Assembly: GCF_001921825.1 (NCBI RefSeq)
Contig: NZ_MSJL01000013.1
Span: forward strand, 1-51,718
From: Streptococcus acidominimus
GTDB taxonomy: Bacteria > Bacillota > Bacilli > Lactobacillales > Streptococcaceae
Length of the DNA: 51,718 nucleotides
Direction: 5' to 3'
The notes beneath the pieces were generated by a model. The model was not told the DNA's origin. It saw nothing but the letters and a program-made list of their open reading frames with translations, and ran no database searches. The stretch's first letter is position 1; every line of letters begins with the position of its first letter. Shown here one piece after another: positions 38,089 through 47,500 of the stretch. The position numbers were made by a program, and so were the translations under genes.

Positions 38089-38143
38089 TTAGAATAAAAA
38101 TAGGAAACCTTATAGTTTCAATCTATACCAAGATACGAGGGCG

Positions 38144-38428
38144 TTTGACACGAGTTTCACTCGTTCTATCTCCAACCTTCCACAGTCTATTCCTAGACTG
38201 TTTGACACGAGCACTGCTCGTTTTATCTCCCACCTCCCACAGTCTATTCCTAGACTGTTTGACACGAGCACTGCTCGTTTTATCTCCCACCTCCCACAGT
38301 CTATTCCTAGACTGTTTGACACGAGCACTGCTCGTTTTATCTCCCACCTCCCACAGTTTATTCCTAGACTGTTTGACACGAGCACTGCTCGTTTTATCTC
38401 CCACCTCCCACAGTCTATTCCTAGACTG
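38144..38428. repeat. Five tandem 57 bp BOX-B-like modules
   Basis: Units start at 38144, 38201, 38258, 38315 and 38372. Each has a hairpin (CACGAGCACTGCTCGT; CACGAGTTTCACTCGT in the first), a linker near TTTATCTCCCACCTC, and half a second hairpin CACAGTCTATTCCTAGACTG. The four later units are identical except for one base (38358). 57 is a multiple of three, which is why long repetitive ORFs appear on both strands; they are not genes. Confidence 0.88.
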
Positions 38429-38433
38429 TGGGA

Positions 38434-38595
38434 GCAACTCCTAGACAAAATAGGCGGCCGAACAGAAGCGGTTCGCTTCGTAGTGAGACCCCCACAAAGG
38501 CAACTAGATTGTAGTGATAACTACAATCAGATGCCTACTGTGATGTTATCTGGGTTTACTCAACCTTTTGACTGCGCTTTGTCAGTGAGTTGTAG
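38434..38595. repeat. Structured ~160 bp repeat, copy 2
   Basis: 162 bp, identical to copy 3 at 44383-44544. Hairpins: GAAGCGGTTCGCTTC and GATTGTAG-TGATAA-CTACAATC inside a GGCA/TGCC closing stem. It ends with GTCAGTGAGTTGTAG. It directly follows the 57 bp array. It is followed by part of a further unit to about 38640. Confidence 0.75.
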
Positions 38596-38699
38596 CCCGA
38601 GTTCAGTTATACAAGATACAAAGACATCAAAAGCCCACAATATCCCCAAAGGACATAAACTCAATCTATCCACACTCTTTGTTTGATTTGCAAAAGCTA

Positions 38700-39212
38700 T
38701 TAGTAGTGCATCAAGACCTTGTAGTCGTAGTCTCCGATTGCTTCGCGACCTTTCAAATCATCTAATTCAATCAAGAAAGCACAACCTGCAACAATACCGC
38801 CCAAACGTTCGACCATTTCAATGGTCGCCTTGACCGTACCACCTGTTGCTAGCAAGTCATCAACAATCAAAACACGTTGACCAGGCTTAATGGCATCTGA
38901 ATGCATGGTTAGGGTGTCCACACCATATTCTTTTTCATAGTCCGCTGAAATCACTTGGCGTGGCAACTTCCCCGGCTTACGCACAGGGGCAAAGCCGATA
39001 CCAAGTTCAAAGGCAACTGGACACCCCACGATAAAACCACGCGCTTCAGGTCCCACAATCATATCAATTTTCTTATCGGTCGCGTATTGGACAATCTCGC
39101 GAACAGCATAGCTATAAGCATTACCGTCAGCCATTAAAGGACTGATGTCACGGAAGATAATCCCTTCTTGCGGATAATTCTCAATCGAAGCAATATAATC
39201 TTTTAAGTTCAT
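38700..39212 (-). CDS. apt: Adenine phosphoribosyltransferase
   Basis: 170 residues, family length. PRPP-binding [13 protein letters not shown] and [16 protein letters not shown]. It salvages adenine to AMP. Ribosome site weak. A roughly 100-base leader contains paired AAACATCA and TGATGTTT (39252-39295), which might be regulatory. Confidence 0.96.
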   Translation of the reverse strand: MNLKDYIASIENYPQEGIIFRDISPLMADGNAYSYAVREIVQYATDKKIDMIVGPEARGFIVGCPVAFELGIGFAPVRKPGKLPRQVISADYEKEYGVDTLTMHSDAIKPGQRVLIVDDLLATGGTVKATIEMVERLGGIVAGCAFLIELDDLKGREAIGDYDYKVLMHY

Positions 39213-39309
39213 TGTATTCTCGCTTTATTCTTCTATATTTACGGATACTCTCAAACATCAATGATTCCTATGGTAGAAATGCTCTGATGTTTCATGAGCA
39301 ACGCTCTTC

Positions 39310-39315
39310 ATTATA
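39310..39315 (-). promoter_or_regulatory. Extended -10 promoter of apt
   Basis: TGATATAAT on the minus strand, no clear -35. Confidence 0.5.
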
Positions 39316-39384
39316 TCATATTTTTTAGTATTTGAGAGTTTTTACGGTCATTTGGATTAGCTTTGATACAGCAGCACTTTCAAC

Positions 39385-40084
39385 TATGGTCATTTCGTTT
39401 CTATTTTTATAGAGCCCAATTACTACTTCGTTAACTCGTCTTATATAATCGAGTTCAGCCTAAAAGCTCGGAAAAAAGAGACGCAACTGTTGCAACTTTA
39501 GTTGCTTCAACAGTCTGGGAATAGACTGTTGAAGGTTGGAGATAGGACGAGTGAAACTCGTGTCAGTTGCGGCTCCCTTTAGGGAGTAAGCTGAAAACCT
39601 CCACTGGAGCTTTTCACTCGTCATGTTTCCTAGTTTGCCGTAGCTGTTGCAGGCTATGCCTGCTTTACAGGTACAGTAATAACAGTCAGGGAAGTGACTG
39701 TTATTACATAAAGGAGTGCGCTTTGAGTTCTTGACGGCTTTGTATCTTGTTTAACTGAACTCGGGCTACGAGCTGTGCAAAAAAGAGACGTAGCTGTTCC
39801 AGTTTTAACTGGTTACAGATATGGCTCCCTTTAGGGATAGTTTTTCCTAGCTCCAGAGGTATACTATACCTCTGGAGGTGGGAAATAAGAAGTTTGCGAA
39901 AGCAAACTCTCTCTAAGGCTCCGTGTCAAAACTCCTATTTTTGCTTTGCTCACTTAACGCCCTCGTATCTTAGGTAATTGAGTTCAGCCTAAAACCTCGG
40001 AAAATAGATAAACATTCCTAGAAGCTACGCTTCTTCGTCATGTTTCCTAATTTTCAGTCGTTTTTTTAACGGCTTCACATCTTA
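39385..40084. repeat. RUP end followed by BOX-like array, running into recJ
   Basis: A diverged RUP end (39385-39445, ACTTCGTTAACTCGTCTT) joins BOX-like units read on the minus strand at the same point as in the 24775 composite. Modules show hairpin-linker-hairpin: CAACAGTCTATTCCCAGACTGTTG beside CACGAGTTTCACTCGT; CCAGAGGTATACTATACCTCTGG beside GAGTTTGCTTTCGCAAACTT. The last unit crosses the recJ stop codon. No gene between 39213 and 40046. Confidence 0.75.
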
Positions 40085-42290
40085 GATAGTCATAAATTTC
40101 CTGAACGGTGCCGAGTGCCATAAGTTCTTGCTCGACTACCTGCTTTTTCAGTTCTTGGTAAATGGTGCTCTCGCTAATCTCGCGTTTTGCTGCTTCCTTA
40201 TTGACAGTCATGACGCCATCTGTAATCGTGACAAAGCCTAATTCTTGGAAAATGTGTATCATCTTAATCAAGAGAGGCTCTTTTATCTTGAGATAGTTAG
40301 CCAGCTCTTTTAATTTGTAACGAACATCAAATTCTTTGAACTGATAGATGGTCTTGTAGAGACGTGCAAATTGTTCCCTACTGCCATAGCCATCCAAGTA
40401 GTAGGGAGTAGCAATCTCATTTTTGAAATAGATAGCCTGAAAATCATGGGTTTGGAACAAGCCTTTCAACACCTGTATATCATCTGGAACCGTTGCAATT
40501 CCGATAGCTTGATGACCAGTCACATCTGGTAAGTCTTGGTTGGCATCAATCACCAGAACACCTGCTGGGAAATTCGCTTTTTTACTGCGAAGATTATAGA
40601 GTTGAACACCCTCTACCCGTAAGTCGACCAAGATCAATTGCAGGGTCGTCTGCCCATTCCATTTGTTGACGGATAGACTGACAGCCAGCTCCAAGTGCTT
40701 GCTCTGGGAAATTTCAAGTGCCAAATGCCCCAAGCCAAAGGCAACCACATCAAAGGCAGCCCGCCCTTTAGTAATGCGGAACTTGAGGTGGACATTTTGC
40801 TGCCCCATGGTTCGAGCTGATTCGACCTGAAAATCCTTGATATAAAAGACAGGTTTTTTATGTTCCATGCCGTAGGGAGCTAAACTCTCAAAGGATTTCA
40901 AGGTATCGAGGGTCAATTCTTCCAGATCCAATTCTTCATCCAGCAACAATTCTCCCTTGCTGACCTGATCCAAGCCATTGTCCAAGATATAGCTTGAGAG
41001 GGTATCCGATAATAGATGCAGCTTATCGACTTCTAAGGTCATTCCCGCAGCGCCTGCATGTCCACCAAAGGCAATAAACAAATCCTGATGGTCTTTCAAG
41101 GCTTCAAAAATATCGATAGAGGCAACCGAACGGGCAGATCCTTTAGCTCTACCCTCATCAATAGAGAGAACGATAATCGGCTGTTGCAACTCTTCTAGCA
41201 AGCGCCCTGCCACGATACCTAAGACCCCAGGATTCCAGCCTTCCTTAGCCAAGACCTGAACAGGTTTTTCCTTGTCAATCATGGTTGTTGCTTGGTCATA
41301 AATGGCTTGAACAATGTCTTTGCGTTCAGTATTTTTCTGATCGATCATCTGGGCAATCGTCTGTGCCTGCTCCTCATCAAATCCTGTCAGTAATTCAATC
41401 GCTGGATTAGGATCATCAAGACGACCCAAAGCGTTCAAGCGCGGTGCCAATTGAAAACCAACCGTTTCTTCTGTCAGACTTTCCGGGCTAATATCCGCTA
41501 AACTCATCAACTCCTGCAAGCCAAGTCGCTCTGTCTGCTTGAGCATGGACAAACCATACTTGACCAAGACCCGATTTTCATCAGTCAAGCTGACCATGTC
41601 CGCAATGGTGCCGATCGCTACCAAATCGAGCCACTCTGGCTGTACGGCTTCTAATAGGGCACAAGCCAGCTTAAAAGCAACACCGCACCCTGCCAGATGA
41701 GGAAAAGGATAATCTCCGTCTGGATGCTCTGGATGAACGATAGTATAGGCATTGGGCAAGCTTTCAGGCAAGGAATGGTGGTCTGTCACAATGACATCAA
41801 CGCCGACACTCTGGGCATAGTCAATCGCTTCATGCCCTGCCACGCCATTATCAACCGTGACGATCAAGGACACGCCTTGCTGTTCAATAAAGTATTTATA
41901 GACGGACTGATTGGGTCCATAACCATCTGTAAAGCGATTGGGGAGATAGACCAAGCATTCCGCTCCCAGTTCCTCTAGGGCTTCTTTGACAATGGAGGCT
42001 GATGTCATGCCGTCAGCGTCGTAATCACCGTACACTAAGATTAACTCATTCACTTCAATCGCACGGCGAATCCGCTCCACTGCCTCTTTCATCCCATGTA
42101 GCAAATAGGGATCATGCAAGTCCTCTAGACTAGGCTGTAAAAATTTCTTGAGAGCCTCTTCATTCTGAATCCCTCGTGTATACAGAAAATTGGCAGCAGC
42201 CAAATCCAGACCCTCTTTTTTAGCCACTTTCGCAAAACCTTCATCTGAAATCGTTGGAACTAGGGTCCACTCATAAGTTGATTGTATCAC
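40047..42290 (-). CDS. recJ: Single-stranded-DNA exonuclease RecJ
   Basis: 747 residues. DHH motifs DYDADGMTSASIV and VTDHHSLPE, DHHA1 motif GGHAGAAGM, then the streptococcal C-terminal RecJ_C domain. 5'-3' exonuclease in recombination and mismatch repair. AAGGAGAAC precedes the ATG. The last 12 or so codons (LRCEAVKKTTEN, stop) are encoded by a repeat unit whose copy is at 44884-44922, so the native C-terminus seems to have been replaced. Confidence 0.95.
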   Translation of the reverse strand: MIQSTYEWTLVPTISDEGFAKVAKKEGLDLAAANFLYTRGIQNEEALKKFLQPSLEDLHDPYLLHGMKEAVERIRRAIEVNELILVYGDYDADGMTSASIVKEALEELGAECLVYLPNRFTDGYGPNQSVYKYFIEQQGVSLIVTVDNGVAGHEAIDYAQSVGVDVIVTDHHSLPESLPNAYTIVHPEHPDGDYPFPHLAGCGVAFKLACALLEAVQPEWLDLVAIGTIADMVSLTDENRVLVKYGLSMLKQTERLGLQELMSLADISPESLTEETVGFQLAPRLNALGRLDDPNPAIELLTGFDEEQAQTIAQMIDQKNTERKDIVQAIYDQATTMIDKEKPVQVLAKEGWNPGVLGIVAGRLLEELQQPIIVLSIDEGRAKGSARSVASIDIFEALKDHQDLFIAFGGHAGAAGMTLEVDKLHLLSDTLSSYILDNGLDQVSKGELLLDEELDLEELTLDTLKSFESLAPYGMEHKKPVFYIKDFQVESARTMGQQNVHLKFRITKGRAAFDVVAFGLGHLALEISQSKHLELAVSLSVNKWNGQTTLQLILVDLRVEGVQLYNLRSKKANFPAGVLVIDANQDLPDVTGHQAIGIATVPDDIQVLKGLFQTHDFQAIYFKNEIATPYYLDGYGSREQFARLYKTIYQFKEFDVRYKLKELANYLKIKEPLLIKMIHIFQELGFVTITDGVMTVNKEAAKREISESTIYQELKKQVVEQELMALGTVQEIYDYLRCEAVKKTTEN

Positions 42291-42390
42291 TATTGTTCTC
42301 CTTATACTCTTTGAACAGAAATTCGGTCATGTTCAATTGATACTCACTAAAAATGATTTTTGCAGAGTATGAGTATGATATTTGCCTACC

Positions 42391-42419
42391 ATTATACCAT
42401 GAAGAAAGGCCGGCGTCAG
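42391..42419 (-). promoter_or_regulatory. Promoter of recJ
   Basis: CTGACG (42419-42414), 17 bases, extended -10 TGGTATAAT (TATAAT at 42396-42391). The RUP copy B ends eight bases upstream of the -35. Confidence 0.55.
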
Positions 42420-42426
42420 CTATTGA

Positions 42427-42534
42427 TATAGTCATTTAGTTTATATTTTTATTACTTCGTTAACTCGTCTTGCTGTACCCCCAGTACTACCTGCGACTCG
42501 TTGCCTAGTACTAAAAATAAACTAAACGGCTATA
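42427..42534. mobile_element. RUP-like element, 108 bp, copy B
   Basis: Same as copy A with one extra C in the central C run. Ends TATAGTCATTTAGTTTAT and AAACTAAACGGCTATA. It lies between cls and recJ, next to the recJ promoter. The following 42555-42645 stretch has a BOX-C-like fragment (ATACTCCCTATAAAAATCAA). Confidence 0.88.
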
Positions 42535-42656
42535 TAGCTGTTAAATTTATCTTTTAGAATTGAGCTCGAAAAAAAAGAGTGACCAACCATACAGGCATAC
42601 ACTTCATACTCCCTATAAAAATCAAAATCTGACTAGGCAACAAAATCGCCCCATAG

Positions 42657-42682
42657 AAAAAGCCCCTGCAAAAGGAGCCTTA
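42657..42682 (-). terminator. Terminator of cls
   Basis: Minus strand GGCTCCT-TTTGC-AGGGGCT followed by TTTTTC, directly after the stop codon. Confidence 0.65.
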
Positions 42683-42687
42683 TTCTT

Positions 42688-44235
42688 CTACAAGAGCGGT
42701 GCGACAATCTTCATCAGAGCGCCAGCGAATCGCTTATACCAAGGATAAGTGCGTGCAAAGTTCAGCAGTGTAATCTGTTCGGATTGGGCAAAGGAATCTT
42801 CAAAATCCTTGTGAATATCCGCTAATACTTGGCGATGCTTATAAATATAGAGACCGCATTCAAAATTGAGATAGAAGCTGCGGAAATCCATATTGACCGT
42901 GCCGACCGTTGCTTTTTTATCATCGACAAGGACGACCTTTGAATGGACAAAGCCTGGGGTGTATTCATAAATTTCAATACCTGCCTCCAGATAAGTCGGA
43001 AAGTCTGTTCGTGCCGCTAGATAAGCCGATTGCTTATCATAAATATGTGGTAGCAAGAGACGAACCGTCACCCCTCGCTTGGCTGCATAGGTCAAATTAT
43101 CCAACATCTCATCATCCAAGACCAGATAGGGGGTCATGATATAGATATACTTGGTCGCTGACTGAATCATATCGAGACAGACCCGCTTTGCCACTTCATC
43201 TCCATCAAAGGGGCTCTCGCCATAAGGTAGGAAGAAGCCCTCCGAATCAATGATTGACTTTTCTTGGTCATGGTGGTCTTTTAGGTATTTCAAATCATTA
43301 TTTTGTGTCTTTTCATTGAAATTCCACATCTGCAAAAACATAAGGGTGAAATTAGCAACAGCCTCTCCCTTGACCATAATGGCTGCATCTTTCCAGTAGC
43401 CAAAGCGCTCCTTGCGATTGATGTATTCATCCGCAATATTGACCCCACCGGTAAAGGCTACTTTCCCGTCAATCACCGCAATCTTTCGATGGTCTCGGTT
43501 GTTTTGAACGGTTGATAAGGCAGGGATAATTTGAGAAAAGACCTTGGCCTTGATACCGTATTTTCTCAAGGTTTTATAATAATTATAAGGCAGAAGGGTC
43601 AGGGAATTGGTGCCGTCGTACATAAAGCGAACTTCCACTCCCTGCGCTGCTTTTTCCTTTAAAATTTCTAGGATAGAGTCCCACATGTAGCCAAAGTCAA
43701 CAATAAAATACTCCATGAAGATGTATCTTTCTGCCTTGCGTAATTCATTCAACAGGGCTTCAAACTTAGCCTCTCCAGATGAAAAATAGGTCGCATCAGT
43801 ATTGGAATGAAGAGCATAGCCAACATATTGGTTCATATAGTGCGCTAGCTTCAACTGATCCTTGTCCTGCTCTGCTAGTGCATTTAGAACCTTGGGTGAA
43901 GTCTGTCCATATAAGCGTAAGAGCAAACTCTGGCGTTTAAAGGTCTTTCGGTAACGTCTGGTTTCGATATTGGACTGTAAGATAAAATAAAACAGGGCAC
44001 CAAAAATCGGAATCCCAATGATAAAGACAATCCAAGTCAATTTAAAGCTGGTATTCATCGGGCGGTTAATCACCGAGATAGCCACTAAGATTGAAAAAAT
44101 CTGCAATACAGATAATAGAGTGGGAGCCAGCACCGTTGCCGAAGTGACCGTCCATAAAATCGCTCCCACCGTCACCGCAATCAACAAAAGAACAATAAAG
44201 GTCCGACTATAAATCAACCTCCATAACTTTTTCAT
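42688..44235 (-). CDS. cls: Cardiolipin synthase
   Basis: 515 residues from ATG 44235, preceded by AAAGGAG; an ATG at 44250 lies before the ribosome site. Two N-terminal membrane segments (about 8-60), then two phospholipase D motifs: HRKIAVIDGKVAFTGG and HSKVVLVDDKKATVGT. It condenses two phosphatidylglycerols. The repeat array begins about 17 bases before the start codon, so its promoter must be in or beyond the repeats. Confidence 0.93.
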   Translation of the reverse strand: MKKLWRLIYSRTFIVLLLIAVTVGAILWTVTSATVLAPTLLSVLQIFSILVAISVINRPMNTSFKLTWIVFIIGIPIFGALFYFILQSNIETRRYRKTFKRQSLLLRLYGQTSPKVLNALAEQDKDQLKLAHYMNQYVGYALHSNTDATYFSSGEAKFEALLNELRKAERYIFMEYFIVDFGYMWDSILEILKEKAAQGVEVRFMYDGTNSLTLLPYNYYKTLRKYGIKAKVFSQIIPALSTVQNNRDHRKIAVIDGKVAFTGGVNIADEYINRKERFGYWKDAAIMVKGEAVANFTLMFLQMWNFNEKTQNNDLKYLKDHHDQEKSIIDSEGFFLPYGESPFDGDEVAKRVCLDMIQSATKYIYIMTPYLVLDDEMLDNLTYAAKRGVTVRLLLPHIYDKQSAYLAARTDFPTYLEAGIEIYEYTPGFVHSKVVLVDDKKATVGTVNMDFRSFYLNFECGLYIYKHRQVLADIHKDFEDSFAQSEQITLLNFARTYPWYKRFAGALMKIVAPLL

Positions 44236-44251
44236 AACATCTCCTTTCATT

Positions 44252-45150
44252 AAGATACAAAGCCCGTTAAAAACTCAAAGCGAAAATAGGAAATACGACG
44301 CAGAAGCCACTGCTTCTAGGAGTATTTATCTTTTTCGCACAGAGTTTAGGGCGTGTTCAATTCCAAGATATGAGAGCGTAAAGCAACTCCTAGACAAAAT
44401 AGGCGGCCGAACAGAAGCGGTTCGCTTCGTAGTGAGACCCCCACAAAGGCAACTAGATTGTAGTGATAACTACAATCAGATGCCTACTGTGATGTTATCT
44501 GGGTTTACTCAACCTTTTGACTGCGCTTTGTCAGTGAGTTGTAGCTCAAATAAGATACAGAGGACGTAAAGAGCAAAGTAAAAATAGGAGATTGACGTGG
44601 TGTTCCATGAACACGAGGAAATCTATCTTTTTTACACAGCTCTTAGTCCGAGTTCAATTACCTAAGATACAAAGCCCGTTAAAAACTCAAAGCGAAAATA
44701 GGAAATACGACGCAGATCCTTAGAGAGAGTTTGCTCCGCAAACTTCTATTTCCCACCTCCAAAGGTATACTATACCTTTGGACCTAGGAAGATTTATCCC
44801 TAAAGGGAGCCATATCTGTAACCAGTTAACACTGGAACAGCTATGTCTCTTTTTTCGCACAGAGTTTAGGGCGTGTTCAGTTAAGATGTGAAGCCGTTAA
44901 AAAACCGACTGAAAATTAGGAAATATGACGAAGAAGCGTAGCTTCTAGGAATGTTTATCTATTTTCCAAGGTTTTAGGCTGAACTCAATTACCTAAGATA
45001 CGAGGGCGTAAAGAGCAAAGTAAAAATAGGAGATTGACGTGGTATTCCATGAACACGAGGAAATCTATCTTTTTTACACAGCTCTTAGCCCGAGTTCAGT
45101 TAAACAAGATATGAGAGCGTTCGACACGAGTTGCACTCGTTCCATCTCCA
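44252..45150. repeat. Array of about seven BOX-like stem-loop units
   Basis: Units begin near 44252, 44363, 44552, 44666, 44882, 44994 and 45105, each at an AAGATAY-type sequence and each closed by a GTTCAATT-type sequence. Arms pair over ~25 bases, and the central hairpins differ yet pair: AGAAGC-GCTTCT, GTGTTC-GAACAC, GAAGC-GCTTC. Some units contain further modules inside their loops. No gene is seen in 44236-45181. Confidence 0.8.
44383..44544. repeat. Structured ~160 bp repeat, copy 3
   Basis: Base for base the same as 38434-38595, which means recent copying or gene conversion. It is nested inside the second unit of the array. Confidence 0.8.
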
Positions 45151-45181
45151 ATAAATCAAAGTTTTCACAGAATACAGCACC

Positions 45182-45937
45182 TTATTTATAATTGAAAACC
45201 GTGCGTGCAAGAAAGTCGGCTAGATTGGGAAATAGGGTATAGCATTTATGGGCAAGTGCAAGAGTCCAAGGCAGGTTGAGCTCTCTTTTCTTGGTTCCCA
45301 TAATTCCAACGATCTTCCGGGCAACCCTATCAGGCTGCAACAAGAAAGCCTTGACAGACTTCAAATAAGCACCGTCTGGATCAGCCTGTTCAAAGAAAGG
45401 TGTCGCAATTGGTCCCGGGTTAACGGTGGTAACTACGACATTTGAAGCCGCTAGCTCCAAACGCAGGGCATTGGAAAAACCAAGGGCTGCAAATTTGGTC
45501 GCGGAATAGAGCGAGGATTTGCTTGAGGCAATCAGACCAGCCATGCTGATGATATTGATAATCTGCCCCTTCTGCTGCTTCCGCATCTGCTCCCCGACCA
45601 AGCGGGACAGGGTCATCAAGGCAAAGGTGTTGATGTCAAACATATCCCGCACTTCCTGATCCGAAAAATCCGCAAAGTCCGCAAAACGACCATAGCCCGC
45701 ATTGTTGACCAAAATATCGATACTGCCCATGCGCTCTTCCACCTGCCCCAACATCTCTTTTAGGGCTACTTCATCTCGAATATCGGTGTCCAAGACCAAC
45801 TTATTGGCATGACCAGCATAGAGGCGCTCTATCTTTTCCTTATCCCGTCCCAGTAAAATCAGAAAATCATCTGCTAAGAGTGGTACCATTGCTTGCACCA
45901 AACCTCCCGAAGCACCCGTTATCAGAATCGTTCTCAC
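45182..45937 (-). CDS. Short-chain dehydrogenase/reductase
   Basis: 251 residues, classical SDR. NAD(P)-binding [18 protein letters not shown] and catalytic YSATKFA with Ser upstream ([12 protein letters not shown]). Substrate unknown. It overlaps rnz by four bases; this pairing is common in streptococci. The repeat array begins about 30 bases after its stop. Confidence 0.88.
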   Translation of the reverse strand: MRTILITGASGGLVQAMVPLLADDFLILLGRDKEKIERLYAGHANKLVLDTDIRDEVALKEMLGQVEERMGSIDILVNNAGYGRFADFADFSDQEVRDMFDINTFALMTLSRLVGEQMRKQQKGQIINIISMAGLIASSKSSLYSATKFAALGFSNALRLELAASNVVVTTVNPGPIATPFFEQADPDGAYLKSVKAFLLQPDRVARKIVGIMGTKKRELNLPWTLALAHKCYTLFPNLADFLARTVFNYK

Positions 45938-46863
45938 ACTTCCACCTCTTCTAAATCCTTGACAATATGAACCTGTTCAAAAATGCCACTGGCATCTTTG
46001 CGAAGCTGGCTGATGTCCTTGGACAAAAAGCGCGGACTAATATGGTTGAGTAGCAGGCGCTTAGCCCCTGCATCTTTTGCGACTAGGGCTGCCTCTATAT
46101 TGGTCGAATGACCGTGTTTGCGCGCTATGCGCTCATCCCCTTTCCCATAGGTCGCTTCATGCACCAGCACATCCGCATTGACCCCGAGGCGGACACTGGC
46201 ATAACACTTGCGCGTGTCTCCCAAGATGGTCACAATCTTCCCTGGACGTGGTGGCGAAATATAGTCACTGGCGACAATCTCTGTCCCATCTTCCAAGACT
46301 ACATTTTCACCATTTTTAATCCGCCCAAAGAGGGGACCAAATGGGACACCTGCCCTACGAAGCGCCTCTGCATCAAGCGTCCCCTCCAGATCCTTTTGCA
46401 TGACACGGTAGCCGACACAGGGAATTGTATGGTCTAGCTTGTCCGCAAATACTGTGAACTTATCTGTCTCAAGCACCTTGCTAACCTGATCCACCTCAAA
46501 CTCCTGAAAGTGAATCCGATAGGGCAGGCGAGAGCCTGACACTTTCAAACTGGTCAAGACGAACTGACGAATGCCTGTCGGTCCATAGATGGTAATGTCT
46601 GTCTGTTCTTCATTTCCTTGAAAGGAACGGCTAGATAAAAAGCCCGGTAGACCAAAGATATGATCACCATGTAAGTGGGTAATGAAAATCTTACTAACCT
46701 TGCGAGGGCGAATGCTCGTTTCTAAAATCCGGTTCTGCGTTCCCTCCCCGCAATCGAACAACCATACTTCATTGATTTCATCTAATAACTTCAGCGCCAA
46801 ACTGGATACATTGCGCGATTTGGAGGGTTGTCCCGCTCCCGTTCCTAAAAATTGAATATACAT
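45934..46863 (-). CDS. rnz: Ribonuclease Z
   Basis: 309 residues from ATG 46863 ([18 protein letters not shown]), the family's usual start and length, with AGAAAGAAG upstream. Metallo-beta-lactamase motif [13 protein letters not shown]. It matures tRNA 3' ends. An earlier frame start at 46917 lies inside the upstream gene and is unlikely. Confidence 0.95.
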   Translation of the reverse strand: MYIQFLGTGAGQPSKSRNVSSLALKLLDEINEVWLFDCGEGTQNRILETSIRPRKVSKIFITHLHGDHIFGLPGFLSSRSFQGNEEQTDITIYGPTGIRQFVLTSLKVSGSRLPYRIHFQEFEVDQVSKVLETDKFTVFADKLDHTIPCVGYRVMQKDLEGTLDAEALRRAGVPFGPLFGRIKNGENVVLEDGTEIVASDYISPPRPGKIVTILGDTRKCYASVRLGVNADVLVHEATYGKGDERIARKHGHSTNIEAALVAKDAGAKRLLLNHISPRFLSKDISQLRKDASGIFEQVHIVKDLEEVEV

Positions 46864-46873
46864 ATACTTCTTT

Positions 46874-47500
46874 CTATTTTTGAATATAGATAAGGGCTTC
46901 TCGCCCTGACCAAGCATAGTAGGTCTGCCCCTGATAGTGGCTTGCGACCTCTACAACTTCGTCTTGATTCAAACCTGAAATCCGCACCCAATCTGCACTT
47001 TGGGCAAGCTCTGTCAAAAGATAGTTGCTTTCAAGGACTGCAAAGCTCTCTTCATCAATCGCCAAGGGCTGCATCCAGATGACCCCGTCCTTGACAAAGA
47101 CCTTGTAGTGGGGAAAAATCTGGGCAAGCTCAAAGAGGAGAGCAGGTGTGATTGTCTCATCTTTCTCTGCAAATACACGCGCCAATTCTTGCTCGTTCTG
47201 ATAGGCAAAGCCAAAGGATTTCCCCGATAGATTGAGGCGGACAAAGGGTCTTTCCTCTTCAAAGGAGGGAGCTTCCATGAACAGATTGAGCTGTTTAGAC
47301 AAGTCTAGATAATAGTCTGTCGCAGCCTGCGGTCCCTGCTTTTGATAGATTTCTGCAAAATAGGCATTGATAACTGACGGAGGAGGCGTAATAAAGGCCA
47401 GCTTTTGGCTATCCGTCAAGCCCCTCAATTGCCCTGTTAGGTATAGGCGATCAAGACTGGTAAAACCGCCGTATTTCAAGGCTAAATCAATGTAGTCCAT
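46874..47500 (-). CDS. Conserved hypothetical protein
   Basis: 208 residues from ATG 47500 with GAGGAG upstream inside hflX. Soluble, acidic, with no recognised catalytic motif. Such a gene usually lies between hflX and rnz in streptococci, so it may share a role in tRNA or ribosome care, but that is only from context. It overlaps the end of hflX by 14 bases. Confidence 0.7.
   Translation of the reverse strand: MDYIDLALKYGGFTSLDRLYLTGQLRGLTDSQKLAFITPPPSVINAYFAEIYQKQGPQAATDYYLDLSKQLNLFMEAPSFEEERPFVRLNLSGKSFGFAYQNEQELARVFAEKDETITPALLFELAQIFPHYKVFVKDGVIWMQPLAIDEESFAVLESNYLLTELAQSADWVRISGLNQDEVVEVASHYQGQTYYAWSGREALIYIQK

Noticed and set aside
38041-38100. S-box or T-box riboswitch ahead of metA
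   Set aside because: The leader between promoter and start is only about 20-25 bases, too short for either.
38144-38428. CRISPR array
   Set aside because: The repeats are directly adjacent with no variable spacers, and no cas genes are present.
38110-38448. Two overlapping minus-strand ORFs and one plus-strand ORF with repeated peptide (GIDCGRWEIKRAVLV and the like)
   Set aside because: They arise because the tandem unit is 57 bp (19 codons) without stops. No ribosome site, and the sequence is a stem-loop repeat.
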